64,000 nucleotides of DNA from Patellaria atrata CBS 101060 (Eukaryota > Ascomycota > Dothideomycetes > Patellariales > Patellariaceae). The notes beneath the pieces were generated by a model. It did not search any database and was not told the DNA's origin. It worked only from the letters and a program-made list of their open reading frames with translations. The position numbers were made by a program, and so were the translations under genes. Location: positions 142,377 to 206,376 of the forward strand of contig MU006110.1 in the NCBI GenBank assembly GCA_010093705.1, read 5' to 3'. Every line of letters starts with the position of its first letter. The stretch's first letter is position 1. Positions 46,759-58,631 of the stretch are shown here, piece by piece.

Positions 46759-47059
46759 ATATCTCTCCAGGCAGATAAAGACGGGCATTGGCCTCGGACA
46801 GGCGCGAACTTCGCGATTCCCAAGTAAGAAGATGCTTCGTGACACTGCAGTATTCCGTGTTAAATTCAAGGATCAGAAAGTCATGTTCTAAAGCTTGTCT
46901 CAACCGGTAAAGCTCTTGAGCAATGCTTCTGAGATAAAGAGTTCTCGGGTATTCGATGTCCAGCGAAGAAGGGCCTCTATTAAAACGTGACTCTCCTTCG
47001 GTCGAAGAATCAGAGCCACTGCTGCATAATCCAGCGACGTTCAACGAATATTTCAGGTG

Positions 47060-47700
47060 ATTACCCTTTTAAGCTTAGTACTCCCTTTCTTCGTTCGTAG
47101 ATATCGGAGCCGCGACAGGGGTTTAGACGTTCGACGAAACCCAAGTCTCTCTTGACACTTCCTTCTTTGGGATCAACTGTGACTTCCTCTCTCTTTGTTT
47201 GCAAGAACGGACCCGTTGCTACCTTCCTGAAGACGTTCGACGAGACATTGAAGGTGCTACCCTTTTGGTTAGTCCCCATAATGAAAACAAAGGTACGTAG
47301 TCCTAGTGGAAGCCCCGGACTGCTTTCCTAGGGTTTTCTTCTTCGTTTGTCCTCATTCTCACAGTTCGGACCGCGGCTCCATAGACGTCCTACAAACTTT
47401 GAAGAAACTTACCCATTTCGACCTCCCTTTACCCGTGTCCTCCTTTGTTCGCGCATATCGATATCATAGCTACCTAGCCAACTGACGTTCGACGAACTTT
47501 GGACGTAGTTACTCTTTCTAATATTCCCCCTAGTGACTTACCCCTTTCTCAGATCTCACATATCGATGCTAATGAGTTACCGTTTTCGACACCTTACGTG
47601 AGGCCCGTGACTGCACACTCTCTCCTCTTTCTTTTTCACGCTCTGGTCATATGGAGTACACTGGTCCAGACGTTAGATGAGATTTGAACCCGCTCTCCCT
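47060..47700 (+). repeat. Array B of the decayed ~100-bp tandem repeat
   Basis: Core TTCGAC occurs at about 47130, 47236 and 47488, with weaker copies near 47388 (GACGTCCTACAAAC), 47584 and 47666 (GACGTTAGATGAG). The best unit starts ATATCGGAGCCGCGAC, then TTTAGACGTTCGACGAAA, then CTTTGTTTGCA. The spacing near 100 bp and orientation are as in arrays A and C. Its left edge is just beyond the Nudix gene's upstream frame. Confidence 0.6.
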
Positions 47701-48211
47701 TTGGTTCTCTTTTTTGCGGCACCGTGGGCCCTCTTTCTGTTTGGTGTAGAGAATAATATGGAGTGCGAGAAAGAGAGATATAAGGAGAGGTTAGCTTTAG
47801 TTCGTTTCCAAAGTAGCCAATAGTGATGATAACAGCGCCTAATTCGGTTCTGTCAGCGATCGGAGAGTGAAATATCGCAGCTAAAATAGTGGTTATGGGA
47901 ATAATGTCAGAAGGAATTGAAAAGGATTCACAGTTTGGGATCTTACAATCTTAAATAGTAGTCTAATCACCATCACCTTCACAAATCACTCAAACCGAAA
48001 AAGTCAAGTAATGCTTTAAAATATGATTCAGCTATATACAATTCCTAATTACATCCCGCCTCGCAATGCACCCCCGGAGATACAAAGTACAAATACAAAT
48101 ACTGCTACAGTACAAGTACAAAAGGAACGTCGTCGGCATGTTGCCCGCGTAAACTCAGTGATTACCACTATGTGGTTTGAATCAGCTTCGTACTGATGCT
48201 GTTAAATGCAT
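47701..48211. other. Intergenic, no gene recognised
   Basis: Spacer and 3' flank of the hydrophobin gene, with short TACAAA/GTACAA-rich runs near 48085-48120. Confidence 0.45.
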
Positions 48212-48661
48212 CTATGCGGCAGGGGCTGGAGCAGGAGCAACGATGTCGTTGCAGATGAGGCCTTGACCAAGCTGTGAAAACGTTAGTACTGGGCTGAGGA
48301 GGTGAGGAGGGAGGCTTGGTGGGACATACGATTGGGAGCAAGCAGCACTTGGCTTGCTGGCCGATGGCAGAGCAGATGTCGATGAAGTCCTGAGCGCCGC
48401 TTGGGAGGGATGGGGCTATTTTACAGTTAGTAACTTCAACTTCAAACTCATAAAATGATGGAGAGATGAGAAGAAGGAGAACATACGAGTAGAGCAATCC
48501 AAGTTAGCGAGATCCAAAACATCAGTCGCGCAGCAAAGAGGAGTGGTTCCAGGACCAGTGCAGAGAGGGGATTGGCGCGCTGCGAGTTGGTTGGCATCGA
48601 TGGCCGGGAGGGCAGCGGCGGAAGCGGCGAAGAGAGCAACAATGACGGTGGAGAACTGCAT
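48212..48661 (-). CDS. Class II hydrophobin
   Basis: A small secreted amphipathic protein that coats aerial hyphae and spores. 106 residues, three exons: 48661-48487, 48415-48330, 48271-48212 (introns 71 and 58 bp). The signal peptide (MQFSTVIVALFAASAAALP) and a short propeptide ending AARQ precede SPLCTGPGTTPLCCATDVLD. The eight cysteines are in the hydrophobin order C-CC-C-C-CC-C: LCTGP, LCCAT, LDCSTP, IDICSAIG, AKCCLLP, GLICND. The short, regular spacing between the pairs marks class II. The C-terminus is Ala/Pro-rich (VAPAPAPAA). Confidence 0.93.
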
Positions 48662-48800
48662 TTCGAATGTGGTGGTTTTGGATTTGAGTTTGGAGCTGGA
48701 AGCTTAAAAATGTTGTTTGGATTGGATTGGAGTGAAAGAGGCTGCTGATTGTGAAGCTGTTGATGCTGAATGGAGTTGATTTGGGAGGTACTCAGGCCTC

Positions 48801-48810
48801 TCTTTATAGA
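48801..48810 (-). promoter_or_regulatory. TATA box of the hydrophobin gene
   Basis: On the minus strand TCTATAAAGA lies about 140 bp before the start codon at 48661, a good TATAAA at a usual distance for a strongly expressed fungal gene. Confidence 0.5.
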
Positions 48811-48829
48811 CTTCGAGTCCTCATACAAA

Positions 48830-51429
48830 GGTATGGAAAATAGGCATCGTCATCCTCAACTCGCAAGGAGAAAGATGATCGACAGTCTCAGCTACCTTGA
48901 TGTTGAGAATTGCCATCGATCGACGTCAGTTCCGGCAAAGGGGTTCGAGCGTTCCATTGTGGAGCTCGCTACTCCACTACTATGACTGCCGATCAATATA
49001 TCTCAGCTTGTTTGAAAGAGATTAGCAAGTTGTCAAGACTGAAGAAAGACATCATCGTTGGTCAAGGCGTGAAAGATCGCTCAAATCGATAAACACTTGC
49101 GACTGACGGTCTTTTCGGAATAACTATCGCATGCAGATCGATCTCGGTGTTGTACTATTCTGGAAGTGCTACCTGGAATGACATCTAAGAGAAATTCGAG
49201 AAAGAAAAGGAGATTTTCCAAGTCAAAGGCCACCACTGAACGAATATCTCTACATATCCGTCCTATGACGAGGAGAAAAAAAGAAGCCAATAGGAGGATA
49301 TTCCTTTGCTCTCAAATGCATGACCATTCGTCCCTGAACAGGATAACCGCTGTAAATAGAGAAGAATAGTGATGGAATTTCTCGAACGCGCATAAAGGGG
49401 AATCCAATCGTAGTCTAGGGTAATCGTATGGGTAGGCGACAAATCTAGGTTCCCCCATGCAGCCCTGGGGAAAGTACTCGCATAAAACTGCCAGGGCAGT
49501 TTGAAACGGTGCAATCGTAAGCTTATTTTGTCTTGTTTGTCTCTACAAGTACAAGGCGGAAAGAAGTTGTGGGGCTTAGGCGTCGCCACATGTTCGCCGA
49601 TTGAAGATCGTCGGAAACGGGCTTGAGGGTTGAGCGGCTCGAGATGCTAGAAAAAACAAGACGCTGTCGATCCTCTGGCAGACGTCAGTATGGAGAGCGC
49701 TTATACTTGAACAAGTAGAATGACCGTTATAAGCGAGGGGATATTGTTTAGTATGTCCGTAGTTGAGTGTAAAAGACCTGGAAGTCCCTTGTTTTTTTTT
49801 TGTTTGAATTGAATTAAATTATCCAATCGAATATCAAGAATATCAATGCACATATCGTGGTTCAGGTCTACGATGTACAGTACTCCAAGTAGATCTCCGC
49901 ACAAGTCTCTAATAATAACAATTAGATGGAACTTGCCTTGAATATCAATCTTACTGTTGTATTTGATAACTCGAATACCCGCTGTGGCAATCACACGTTG
50001 AGTGATGATCCTGATGATCTCTGTTACTATTTCAGCTGTACAAGCATCGTGAACACCGTTAATCTTGGTATTGAGAAACGTGGGTTTGGGCTTTGGCGAC
50101 GGTCCTGTAAGAGATAGACCCTAGATCCTAGATCAAGCCATCCACGATGAAAAGCGTGTCCATATGCGGCTTTCTACACGGTTTACATGAGTCGTAGCCA
50201 CACTTGCTGCCCAGCTGGTGCAGGGTCTGGGGAGAAGGCTTGAGAGGCATCTTTGCCCTACAGCATCATAAGGAGTTCGACGAATTGTTCTTACGGCGTG
50301 GCTTGAGAGACGTGATGCATTCGTGGCCTAACGGCTATCACAGGTGGAGACCGAGGGGTTTCTTTTCCAGGATGGATGTCCTACGGTAACTCTCACGACT
50401 CCCAAGGGGAAAACAGAGAATTGGGAAACGAACATTAAGCGGCGTCCTATGATCATGGATTGAAACTTGGATGGAATCGTACGGGGATTTCTCAGGATCT
50501 GGTTTTGACTTGTTGAAGCGAGGCATGACGTCCAAAGGGAGTTCGGGTTACGGCTGGAGATTCCCGGCCGTTATGCGTCAAGCCCCTAACTGGTGGGAAA
50601 GGAACAGGAACGGCCCTATTATGTTCTCCAGAATTTACATAGAGTACCTTGAAAGACTCCAAAAGATTCTAACCGAGCTCCCCGCTTCTCCTTGTTTTTC
50701 TAGAATTTCATACCGTACGTCATACTAAGGATGTTAGTGATACAAGAGTTTCAGCATTCTAGAGCATTAACAAAATATGTTTCAGGAATTGACGACGATA
50801 CAGCACAGTAGAACTAATTGCTCGCTTGCGGAAATGCGGGAATTAATCGGATCAAGATACTGTACTTTTCGTGATTTTGGTCGCCGAACATTGTCTGATC
50901 TTCCTTATTATCTTAACTTGCCATGACTCCGAGTACAATAATATGCTATGACGATTGCCAATTTCTTCAAGGAGTTCATTGCTGAGTGCGACTTTCTCGT
51001 TACAATTATTTTTCTCAAAAACTATACTCATCATCATTCTTCCGCGTCTGTATCGATGATTGTGGCGAGTGATAGAGATGTTGGGCTTTGAAGATGGCTG
51101 ACACAGTAAAGATCAACCATCCAACGATCATCATCATGCAAGTCTCTTCGTTAAGGTAGTATGTAATTCTATCTTTAGCTACTCAAGTTAGGCGGCTTTC
51201 CGAATATGAGTACGAAGGCGTCGAAACTTATAGTACGGGAGAGTTCAGTACCACTGTGTATACCATTTGTAGTATCTCCCTTTCGACCGTATCGTCTCTT
51301 TGACTCCCTTGACTATTCAGTTAACAGAGCAAAAGGTAACTCCTATGGTAAGTACAAAAAATATATTGGTATTCATCATTGCTCATTATCAGCACCAACC
51401 AGAGTCACCGTATACCCCTTCAGACGACA
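48830..51429. other. Gene-poor block, no gene recognised
   Basis: 2.6 kb without a supported gene. Short frames at 50204-50389 and 50471-50728 (for example MESYGDFSGSGFDLLKRGMT) look mildly protein-like but match nothing I know and do not join by splicing. A T run is at 49792-49800 and a GTACAGTAC copy at 49875-49883. It may hold decayed elements. Confidence 0.4.
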
Positions 51430-52182
51430 TCATCTACAGAACTTAACTCCATCCCGATCCACACAATTGCTGGTCCGACATCTCGTCCACATCAATCGGT
51501 ATGTCTGTCTAAACGTCGAGTCCTCTCCCAGCGTCCCTGCAGCTGTTTCTGGAGCACCGTCATCCGCACTTATAGTGAATATTGTCCTGAGGCTCAGGAT
51601 TGCTGAACGGACAAAATACTGGCAAGGTGCGAATAAATCCGTAGTATTAGATCTCGACAACCTAAACCTCTGGCTTCCATCCACTGTCGGACCGTTGAAG
51701 ACGAGAGGTTCGAATTTATCCTACGCGTAAACATTAGAAACACACAAAGTCCACAGTAACGATCAATTCTCAGATATCCACAAACTCACCTCCCTCGTAC
51801 TTCCATCCCAGACAGCCCCCATCTCCACCGTCGCACTCACTCCATCCTCCAGCTTCACCGCGCCCTGTGCCTCCACTCTAGCCACCTGGACCGTATAGTT
51901 ACCCCCATCATACTCCATCTCCATGGTCATTCGACACATCTTGCTATTCTCGCTACTTTCGATCCCTTGACCGAAGGAAACTAGAGCACGGTCGGCATTG
52001 TTGTAGTGGACCTGTATCTCTTCCCCATCGCTGCTGATTGAGGCGCCGATGTTGGAGGGGCAGCCGGGGCCGAAGTAAGAGATGCGGGTGACGGAGAAGG
52101 GAGGGGCGGGAACGGGTTCTTGGGCGGTTGTAAGCTGGAGGAGAGGTAGGAGGGCTATGAGGGTGAAGGCACGGGATATCAT
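51430..52182 (-). CDS. DUF4360-like secreted protein
   Basis: 227 residues, two exons: 52182-51790 and 51720-51430 (69-bp intron from GTGAGT). The ATG at 52182 gives a signal peptide (MISRAFTLIALLPLLQLTTA, cut before QEP). The mature part has the pattern of the DUF4360 family: VTRISYFGPGCPSNIGASIS, SENSKMCRMTMEMEYDGGNY, a Gly-Ala repeat of beta type (AVKLEDGVSATVEMGAVWDG), then FEPLVFNGPTVDGSQRFRLS and a final WTRC. A short extra tail with two more Cys (CRTSNCVDRDGVKFCR) follows. Function of the family is unknown to me. It lies 495 bp downstream of the second AA9 gene on the same strand. Confidence 0.65.
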
Positions 52183-52677
52183 CGTGTCGACTAGGGCGTA
52201 AAAGCTTTTTGAGAAGAGTCTTCTATTAGGTAGGACCCAAAAAGTAATGAGAGCTTTGTAATTTGACATTTACAACTATCCGGGCGAGCTAAGAAACATA
52301 TTGAGTGTCTTCTCGATAACCGAGATGTACTTCGACCGGGCTAGACTTCCGCAACTTAGGTAACTCGTGCGAATTCTACGCAAAAATATGGAGTTATAAA
52401 ATGCGGAGAAGTACTATAAGAATGTCAAATGGGAGGCGTAGCCGAGTCTTTATATTGTGGCCCGATATTCGACCCCGGAACATGCAGCGGCGCCGTTATT
52501 CCCGCTTACTGACTGCATCGGCTGGGGTATTTACCCCGGATCTACATCGCACATGGAGCAATACTAGATTTAAAGCCCCCAAAAAAAGTATGGTAACATT
52601 ATGTCCCTACAATTACAGAGCTCAAACGAAGTTCATGATGTATCAAGAGCCATGAGACGAGCCACATAATTAGGCTA
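52183..52677. other. Intergenic between the DUF4360 and AA9 genes
   Basis: Contains the DUF4360 upstream region. A sequence near 52435 (GGAGGCGTAGCCGAG) recalls the 5' end of a tRNA but no cloverleaf can be drawn. Confidence 0.45.
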
Positions 52678-53814
52678 CTACCCCTTCCACGGAGCTGGAC
52701 CAGGGACCTTATACGAGGATAAGTCCCTTTTCATGTTAATACTGTCATCTACCCAAACACCTGTTGTGCTATTAGAACTTGCTTGCCAATATTGGTCGGA
52801 TGGATATACCAGGATCATAATTATCATATACTCCTGGAAACTTTGCGAATGGACCAGGTTTGCCTTAGTTACATTTCTTTGTCAGTTTCTGCTCTATAAA
52901 TACACTTGGGGTTGGTAGTAGTGCGACAAACGCCTCAAATATGAGTGCAGATAGGAGATAATGGTCAACTTACCTCCTCCAGGGCCTACTACATCAATCT
53001 GAGCGCATGAGACGTAAAACTGCGACTCGTTGAACATGACGCGCGGCCAGAATTGCTCTACTCTGAGGAGATACTGGCCAGGTGGAGTTTTCCTTGGGAT
53101 AGTGAAGTTATACTACAGTTTACATAATCAGTCTAAAGTTTAGAAAATTTTATAAGTATCTCCAGGAACTGTTGTTCACGTCTTACCTCTGCAGGCACAT
53201 CACAACTGAAAGGCCAGCAGGTCTTGCTAATTGGTCCAGCTTCGTGGATCTTGAACCAGTTTCCATCACCTGGATATTCTTTCACGTTTCCAGGTGCTTT
53301 CGATAAATAAGCCGTTCCGGGGCCATCGTGGAATATCCCTACCGCCTGGCCAGATGTTAAGAGAACGCTCGTAGAAGGTAGACTCTTTGCAAAGCTCATA
53401 CTGGATACTCGATCCTGAAACCAACTTTCTCGCCAGCAATGACCGTCGCAACCTTAGTTGTGGCTCCACGCTCAGGTTTCCAGGCGTCTCGACCGCAACG
53501 CATATCTACGGATTCAAGATTGAACATAGGATTGTAGTTCAAGGGTTCCACCGCCGGGTTGTGCGGATCGCGGCTGAGTGAGAGGTTCCTTCATAACTTG
53601 AGAACCCGTTACATAAAAAGCACTTAAAGATTTTTCATACCTGACATATTGCCATTGCGCAGTCTCTGTGTTGTTGACTAAAAACTTGGAAAACGCATCT
53701 GAAATAGGGGGTCAGCAATATTTAGAAGAATACCTATTTGGCCCACCTACAATGAGCCGAAACGGAATCCAGCAATAAGCTTAAACTGATTGTGAGCAAT
53801 AATGAAGGTTTCAT
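52678..53814 (-). CDS. AA9 lytic polysaccharide monooxygenase, seven exons
   Basis: 247 residues spread over seven small exons, so no single long open frame exists: 53814-53751, 53698-53641, 53588-53402, 53345-53187, 53112-52974, 52863-52810, 52760-52678. All six introns (49-74 bp) have GT..AG ends and all phases close. The signal peptide MKPSLLLTISLSLLLDSVSA ends before His21, the brace His, recreated across the first splice (HYAFSKFLVNN). The second brace His is in VGIFHDGPGTAYLSKAPGNV. The distal region reads YLLRVEQFWPRVMFNESQFY then VSCAQIDVVGPGG: Gln and Tyr are present, but the usual HIALH-type His is replaced, which I recall from one AA9 subgroup. It ends SSYKVPGPAPWKG. Secreted, acting on polysaccharide; the exact substrate is not readable. 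Confidence 0.82.
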
Positions 53815-56160
53815 TTTGTTTACATGGAATACAATATCTTAAAGGTGATTTGGCGTTCATCAATGAGTTCTTGGGGGAATTGGCGTCTCTAAATGCCACT
53901 ATTCTCAAAGCTTCATCGTGTCCCGACATAATGGGAAATACCCTCCCTACTCTTTGTCGACCACGTGTTGTAACTTTAGGAAAACGGTTGAATCTGGAGT
54001 GTGGTAATTGCTACGATGCTATATTCAAATAGATTAATACTCGGCGGGGAAGCAGCTCCTCCAATGTGCGGCGAGCCCGCCTTCTCCAGCCTTACGGAAA
54101 TCGTCGCACTACATGCTTCCCCAGAAAGAAAATAAATAGAAATTGGACAAGATATTGAAGAGATATTGAGTAGCTTAGCGAAGGGATGATCGCTCCATTG
54201 AGATGTTTTCCATTATTAATCGCCTTGTTCGAGTCTCTATACGTCTGATAGGAAGTTCGGTTGATGTCTGTACCAGACTCAGATCTTATAACTGAAAGGA
54301 CTATCCTCAGTTGTTATACGCACAAAAACTATGTTATTCAACCTACGGGTGATACCGTTCATCAAGTACTTTGCGCTTGATCCCCCGACGACTATGTAAA
54401 AATACGGTAAAGAAGCAAAAGTATAAGAACGAGAGATATAAAACCTGAGGAAGGTTTGCTAGAAGCAAAGAGTCTATGTCCGTAAAATTGGATTGCGAGG
54501 AGTAAAGAGCTCAGCATACTTATTGTGGCTGAATAGCTGGAAGTCACTGGTACCTCAGAAGGAGGGTCCTCGTATTGGCCTTTCTATTACTGTCATAGTA
54601 AGAGGACGCAGACAACTACATTTTGTCAGAGGAGAGCAAAGGAAGCGAAGCTGACTGGAATTTTAATGGACGTAGAGAAATTTTCTTTCCTGTAACAAAT
54701 TAAGAGAGAGTTTGAAGGAATGAGTTGAAAGGGAATGGCGCTCCACCGGAGACGACCCGGTGGAGTCTCTTGGCCCAGCGCGGCGACAGTTAAGGTATCC
54801 ACAGCCGCTACCGTGTTGTTTAAGTTCGTGCAGCATAGATAACAGGAGGTGAATATGTTACTAATTAGTTGTCTCATTGGCCATTCGGTTCTGCTGACAA
54901 TACCTGCGCCAGAAACTAAGAATATACTTTCATAGGGACTTTAAAAACAGATCGTGCGAGTTCTCAACCTCCTGCGCCCCTTGAAGTACGGATACCCGCT
55001 GCTATGACCTCTATTATATCTCCCAATAGCTTTTCTTCTCGCGGTCTTTCTGTTATTGCGGATAGGTATATGCCGCTCGCCGTATACCGCAATCACTCGC
55101 CGAGACCTACCCTCCTATAACCTTTATATCTTGATTGGTGCTATAAATCGTATGGGCTGGCATGCTTTTGTGGCTCTGGAGGGCCCGTTGTACAGGGTAT
55201 TCCTAGGCTGGCAAAAAGTAAGTCCATTGCATACCGTGAATAGGAAACCGTATTATCCCCTCATTGCGAGCCTTCGCATGATTGTAGCAAATGTGGTGTA
55301 AGGGTTGTTGAATGAGGTGCGTAAAAGGGGGTGGATATTAGAACTAGATAAATCAGCGCTTCTCTTGGACAGTACTTCTTGATTATCGGTTTCCTTGCTT
55401 TGTATTTTGGTCATTCATCAATTGAAATCCGCAGTGATCCATCGAGCGGCGTGTCGTTTACACTATCATCCTTTCATGGACGACGGCCATGCCACACGCG
55501 TTCCAGTGGCGAGATGGATCATTGGAGCCTCGAAGTCCGTCAATACCGCATTCTATTAATGCAAAACATATGGCCTTTCAATGCTCCCCGCGCAAAAATG
55601 ACGTGGTTATGATGGAAAAGTTATTAGTACCCTTTGTCACAGGTGGTAGGGCGGTGTCCTCCGCGAAATATCTTCGTCATTCTAATTTTCGTGTTTGCAT
55701 TATCGAGCGATTGATAAAATTATATGCTGAAACTATTCTTAGATATTGCCCGACCGCATCTAAAGATAGGATCTATGTAATCTAGATACGATACTTTAGA
55801 CCTTAGACTCATAAGGCATCAGCTCAAGTCCATACATTCTAAAGATCAACAACCTCAGACAACAATTTAACCCAGCAGTTAGAAACGCCCAAGAGGCGAT
55901 TCCAAACCTGTAGCTGAGCCAACTGCTAAATCATCATACGGTTTGTCTATCACCAGACGCTAAGAGTGATAGTACTTAAGGTCTTGTCAGAAAGAAAGGA
56001 AGGGAAGCAAGAGCTGAGCTGAACTCGTAAGATTTATATATTTACACCAAGCCTTCTGGCAGTAATCACGCTAACGCGGATTCAGATCAAGAGTACCGGC
56101 TTAATCTAAATATCAATTGCTAAGCATTAGAGTTATGAATGAATTGTATGGATTATGATC
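53815..56160. other. Gene-poor block, no gene recognised
   Basis: 2.3 kb with only short frames. The sequence at 55056-55785 has several overlapping frames of 77-98 codons but none resembles a known protein or transposase that I can name. It may contain decayed elements. Confidence 0.4.
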
Positions 56161-56164
56161 CCTT

Positions 56165-57030
56165 TGTTTGTACAGGCTATCGGAACCCCGATCTCGGCTC
56201 ACCGAAGACGTTCGACAAAACTTACTTTTGTTTCCATAATGGGTTACTTTCTTTCAACGTATTCATGATTGGGTGACTTTACCTAGGAAGAGGGCCTACT
56301 TCCTTTCAGAGACCCGTGATTACTAACTTCACTTGCCACCTAGGAGCTTTGACAGGGTTCCGAAAGCTATCAACTGAATTCTATAACTTCAAAGTTACCC
56401 TTTTGGAATACCCGTGACTACCTTCCGAGTTTATAGAGACGCACCGGAGCCCCGTAATCGGTTACTAAAGACGTTCGACGTGTTCTAAATTGGTCTCCCT
56501 TAAAGGTTACCTCCCTTCTATATACTTATGACTACTAGCTTGTCTCAAGGGGTAACCCAACTCAGAAACAAGTCCAACTTTCGTAGAACGTCTCTCTAAC
56601 AGGCAGCAGCGGCTTCCATATGTCACCTCAGGCATCACCTAGGGGGCATGGAAGTTCCGACAAGGGTTTGAAGGTGTTCAACTGAAACTTTCTTTCTGAT
56701 TACCCCTTTCGGATCACTCGTACCTCCTTTCTTTGTTCAGCAGCGTGAACCTCGACTCTATGCTCCCGAAGTGGTTCAACGAGACATATCAAGGTCCCCG
56801 AAATACCTACCGGCGTTGAGTGGGTCCGTGATGCCGTGATTCCACTACTGAGTCATATGGGAGCATCGGAGTCCCGATACTGACTCCCCGAAGACGTTCA
56901 ACGAAACTTGTCTTTGTTTCCTTAAACAGTTACTTGCTTTAGGCCGACCCGAGACTTGTCCCCGAAGACCATTTAATGGAAACTCGCGTGCCCTGGGAGT
57001 TACTCCTTTTGGTCCACTCGACCTTGCCGC
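56165..57030 (+). repeat. Array C of the decayed ~100-bp tandem repeat (largest)
   Basis: Core TTCGAC/TTCAAC occurs at about 56211, 56474, 56677, 56775 and 56898, with weaker copies near 56367 and 56980; spacings are near 100 bp or its double. Well-kept units run TATCGGAACCCCGATCTCGG, CCGAAGACGTTCGACAAAAC, TTTGTTTCC, GGTTACTT; and GCATCGGAGTCCCGATACTG, CCGAAGACGTTCAACGAAAC. Differences between units are rich in C/T and G/A changes. Same orientation as arrays A and B. Confidence 0.65.
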
Positions 57031-58631
57031 ATCCAATCTCAAGTTCCAGGAAGAGAAAATAGAACATCACATCTAAACAAGATCGTTGGACATAAGCAGT
57101 AACGAAGAAAGTGATCGAAGCAAGACGAATATTCAGAATATCTATTTTGGGTGCTCACGTTTGTTGAGATATCAGAGAGGCACTGTTCAGAGATACGAAA
57201 GATATGTGACAAATTACGCAAAAGAGACCCCTAATACGGACCCATCCATAGAATTTTCAAGGGATATACCCAGAGTTGTTTCATGCGAGTTACTTCAGCA
57301 GCGTATTCAACACTTCCTCCTTGATTAGGTTTCATGGGTACCATGATTGATAATATTCGCCCGAATATCTCTTTCCAACATAACAACTTGGACTGTATTC
57401 TCAAAGATGACCGCCGCCGCAATGGATTCACCTTCTAAAACAGATCCTAGCAATCCTCCAACGAGTCCCGGTGAAACGTCGACAAATACGACATGCACAC
57501 GTTACCACACACACTAAGATAGTAATAGCGAGATAAGACGGAGATCGTCCATGCTTGACTCCAAGCTGCTACGGCAACCTTTGATAAGACGTCAATTGAC
57601 AATATCAGTAGCAAGTGCTGACCAGGTCCTCCACTGTTAGTGGATGAGGTGAGTTGGAGGTAATCTTGAAATGATAGTTCTAGAGTTTTGTAACAGGGGC
57701 TTGCTGAACGCCGTCTTGAAGGATCTCGATGATATCCTAAACACTCCTGCGCAGAAGTAGCTGTGGCCTTACTGGAGATATTGGGCATACCATATCGGCC
57801 GTAAGGGGACGTATTCCTAACATCAGGGGTACCTGTATAGAATGCCATTTTAGGCGTCTATCCTTCTTAGACTTGTCTTCAACTAGGTCCATGTAGATAT
57901 GCTGGGATGGTTCCTGGCGTTATTGGAAGCATCCCTCCTTATTTCCCGAATCTGCGTATGGAGTCCGCGATACATGGACACCCCCCTATTTGAGGTTGCC
58001 GTTGAAGGTACTCGAAGAGTAATATCCCCATACGCCCACCATACCAGAAGCATATAGGCATACTCTATAGATATAGGTTCTATGTACGGAGTACAGTCTT
58101 CCCTTCGTAGGCTTTCTAGGGGTAGATCCTACTATGGTACCAGTTGTTCCACATCGGGTATTCCCACTCAATTTTCGAGAAAACATCCAGGGGTCATAGA
58201 CTCGGATGAATATTAGAAAAGTGCTTTCCATTATACTGCACCAAAACATGCATCGTACGCGTAGTGAGGTTCTCATTTTCTGCTATTGCGCCGCGTAATG
58301 AAGCGGTGTAATCAACCCCCGTCCCATGTTGCGGGACACTAAAATGACCGCAGGATTACAAAGAAAGGTAGCTTACATGACCAGAATGTCGCCGGCATGA
58401 TGTTTGTCAGGCGATATCGCATGAGAGCTCTCAACGTCGTGCTTGACATAAAGTTGGAGCTATGGAGCTTCCATATGATTTTTGGTCTGGAAGCTTGAGT
58501 ATAAAGGACGGGCAGTCCGCAAGTCTGTAATGGCTATACAGGCTTCAATCAATTGCGAAGAAGATTATATCAACTGATACAGTTACAAAGAATTGGATCC
58601 ATAGAAGAATAATAGCCAGAAGAAATACAAG
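57031..58631. other. Spacer with a possible protein relic near 57.4-57.8 kb
   Basis: On the plus strand a short frame MTAAAMDSPSKTDPSNPP begins near 57406, and another segment GGNLEMIVLEFCNRGLLNAV followed by LKDLDDILNTPAQK lies near 57655-57760; the latter has the feel of the N-lobe to C-lobe join of a protein kinase-like fold. Stops break the rest. I cannot name a family with confidence. The last 300 bases are upstream of the epimerase-like gene. Confidence 0.3.

Noticed and set aside
46694-47044. 116-codon minus-strand frame next to the Nudix gene (RTLYLRSIAQELYRLRQALE)
   Set aside because: It looks somewhat protein-like but lacks an ATG near its start, overlaps the Nudix first exon in another frame and matches nothing I know; possibly a relic, not called.
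52430-52520. tRNA-like start GGAGGCGTAGCCGAG
   Set aside because: No cloverleaf; the B box and acceptor pairing are absent.
53133-53399. 88-codon frame starting MSFAKSLPSTSV as a separate gene or as proof of a frameshifted LPMO
   Set aside because: The first part is a 56-bp intron (GTATGA..CCAG) of the AA9 gene; splicing it restores a continuous LPMO.
55056-55785. Overlapping 77-98-codon frames as a transposase
   Set aside because: No DDE/DDD pattern, helix-turn-helix or terminal repeats could be recognised; left as unassigned spacer.
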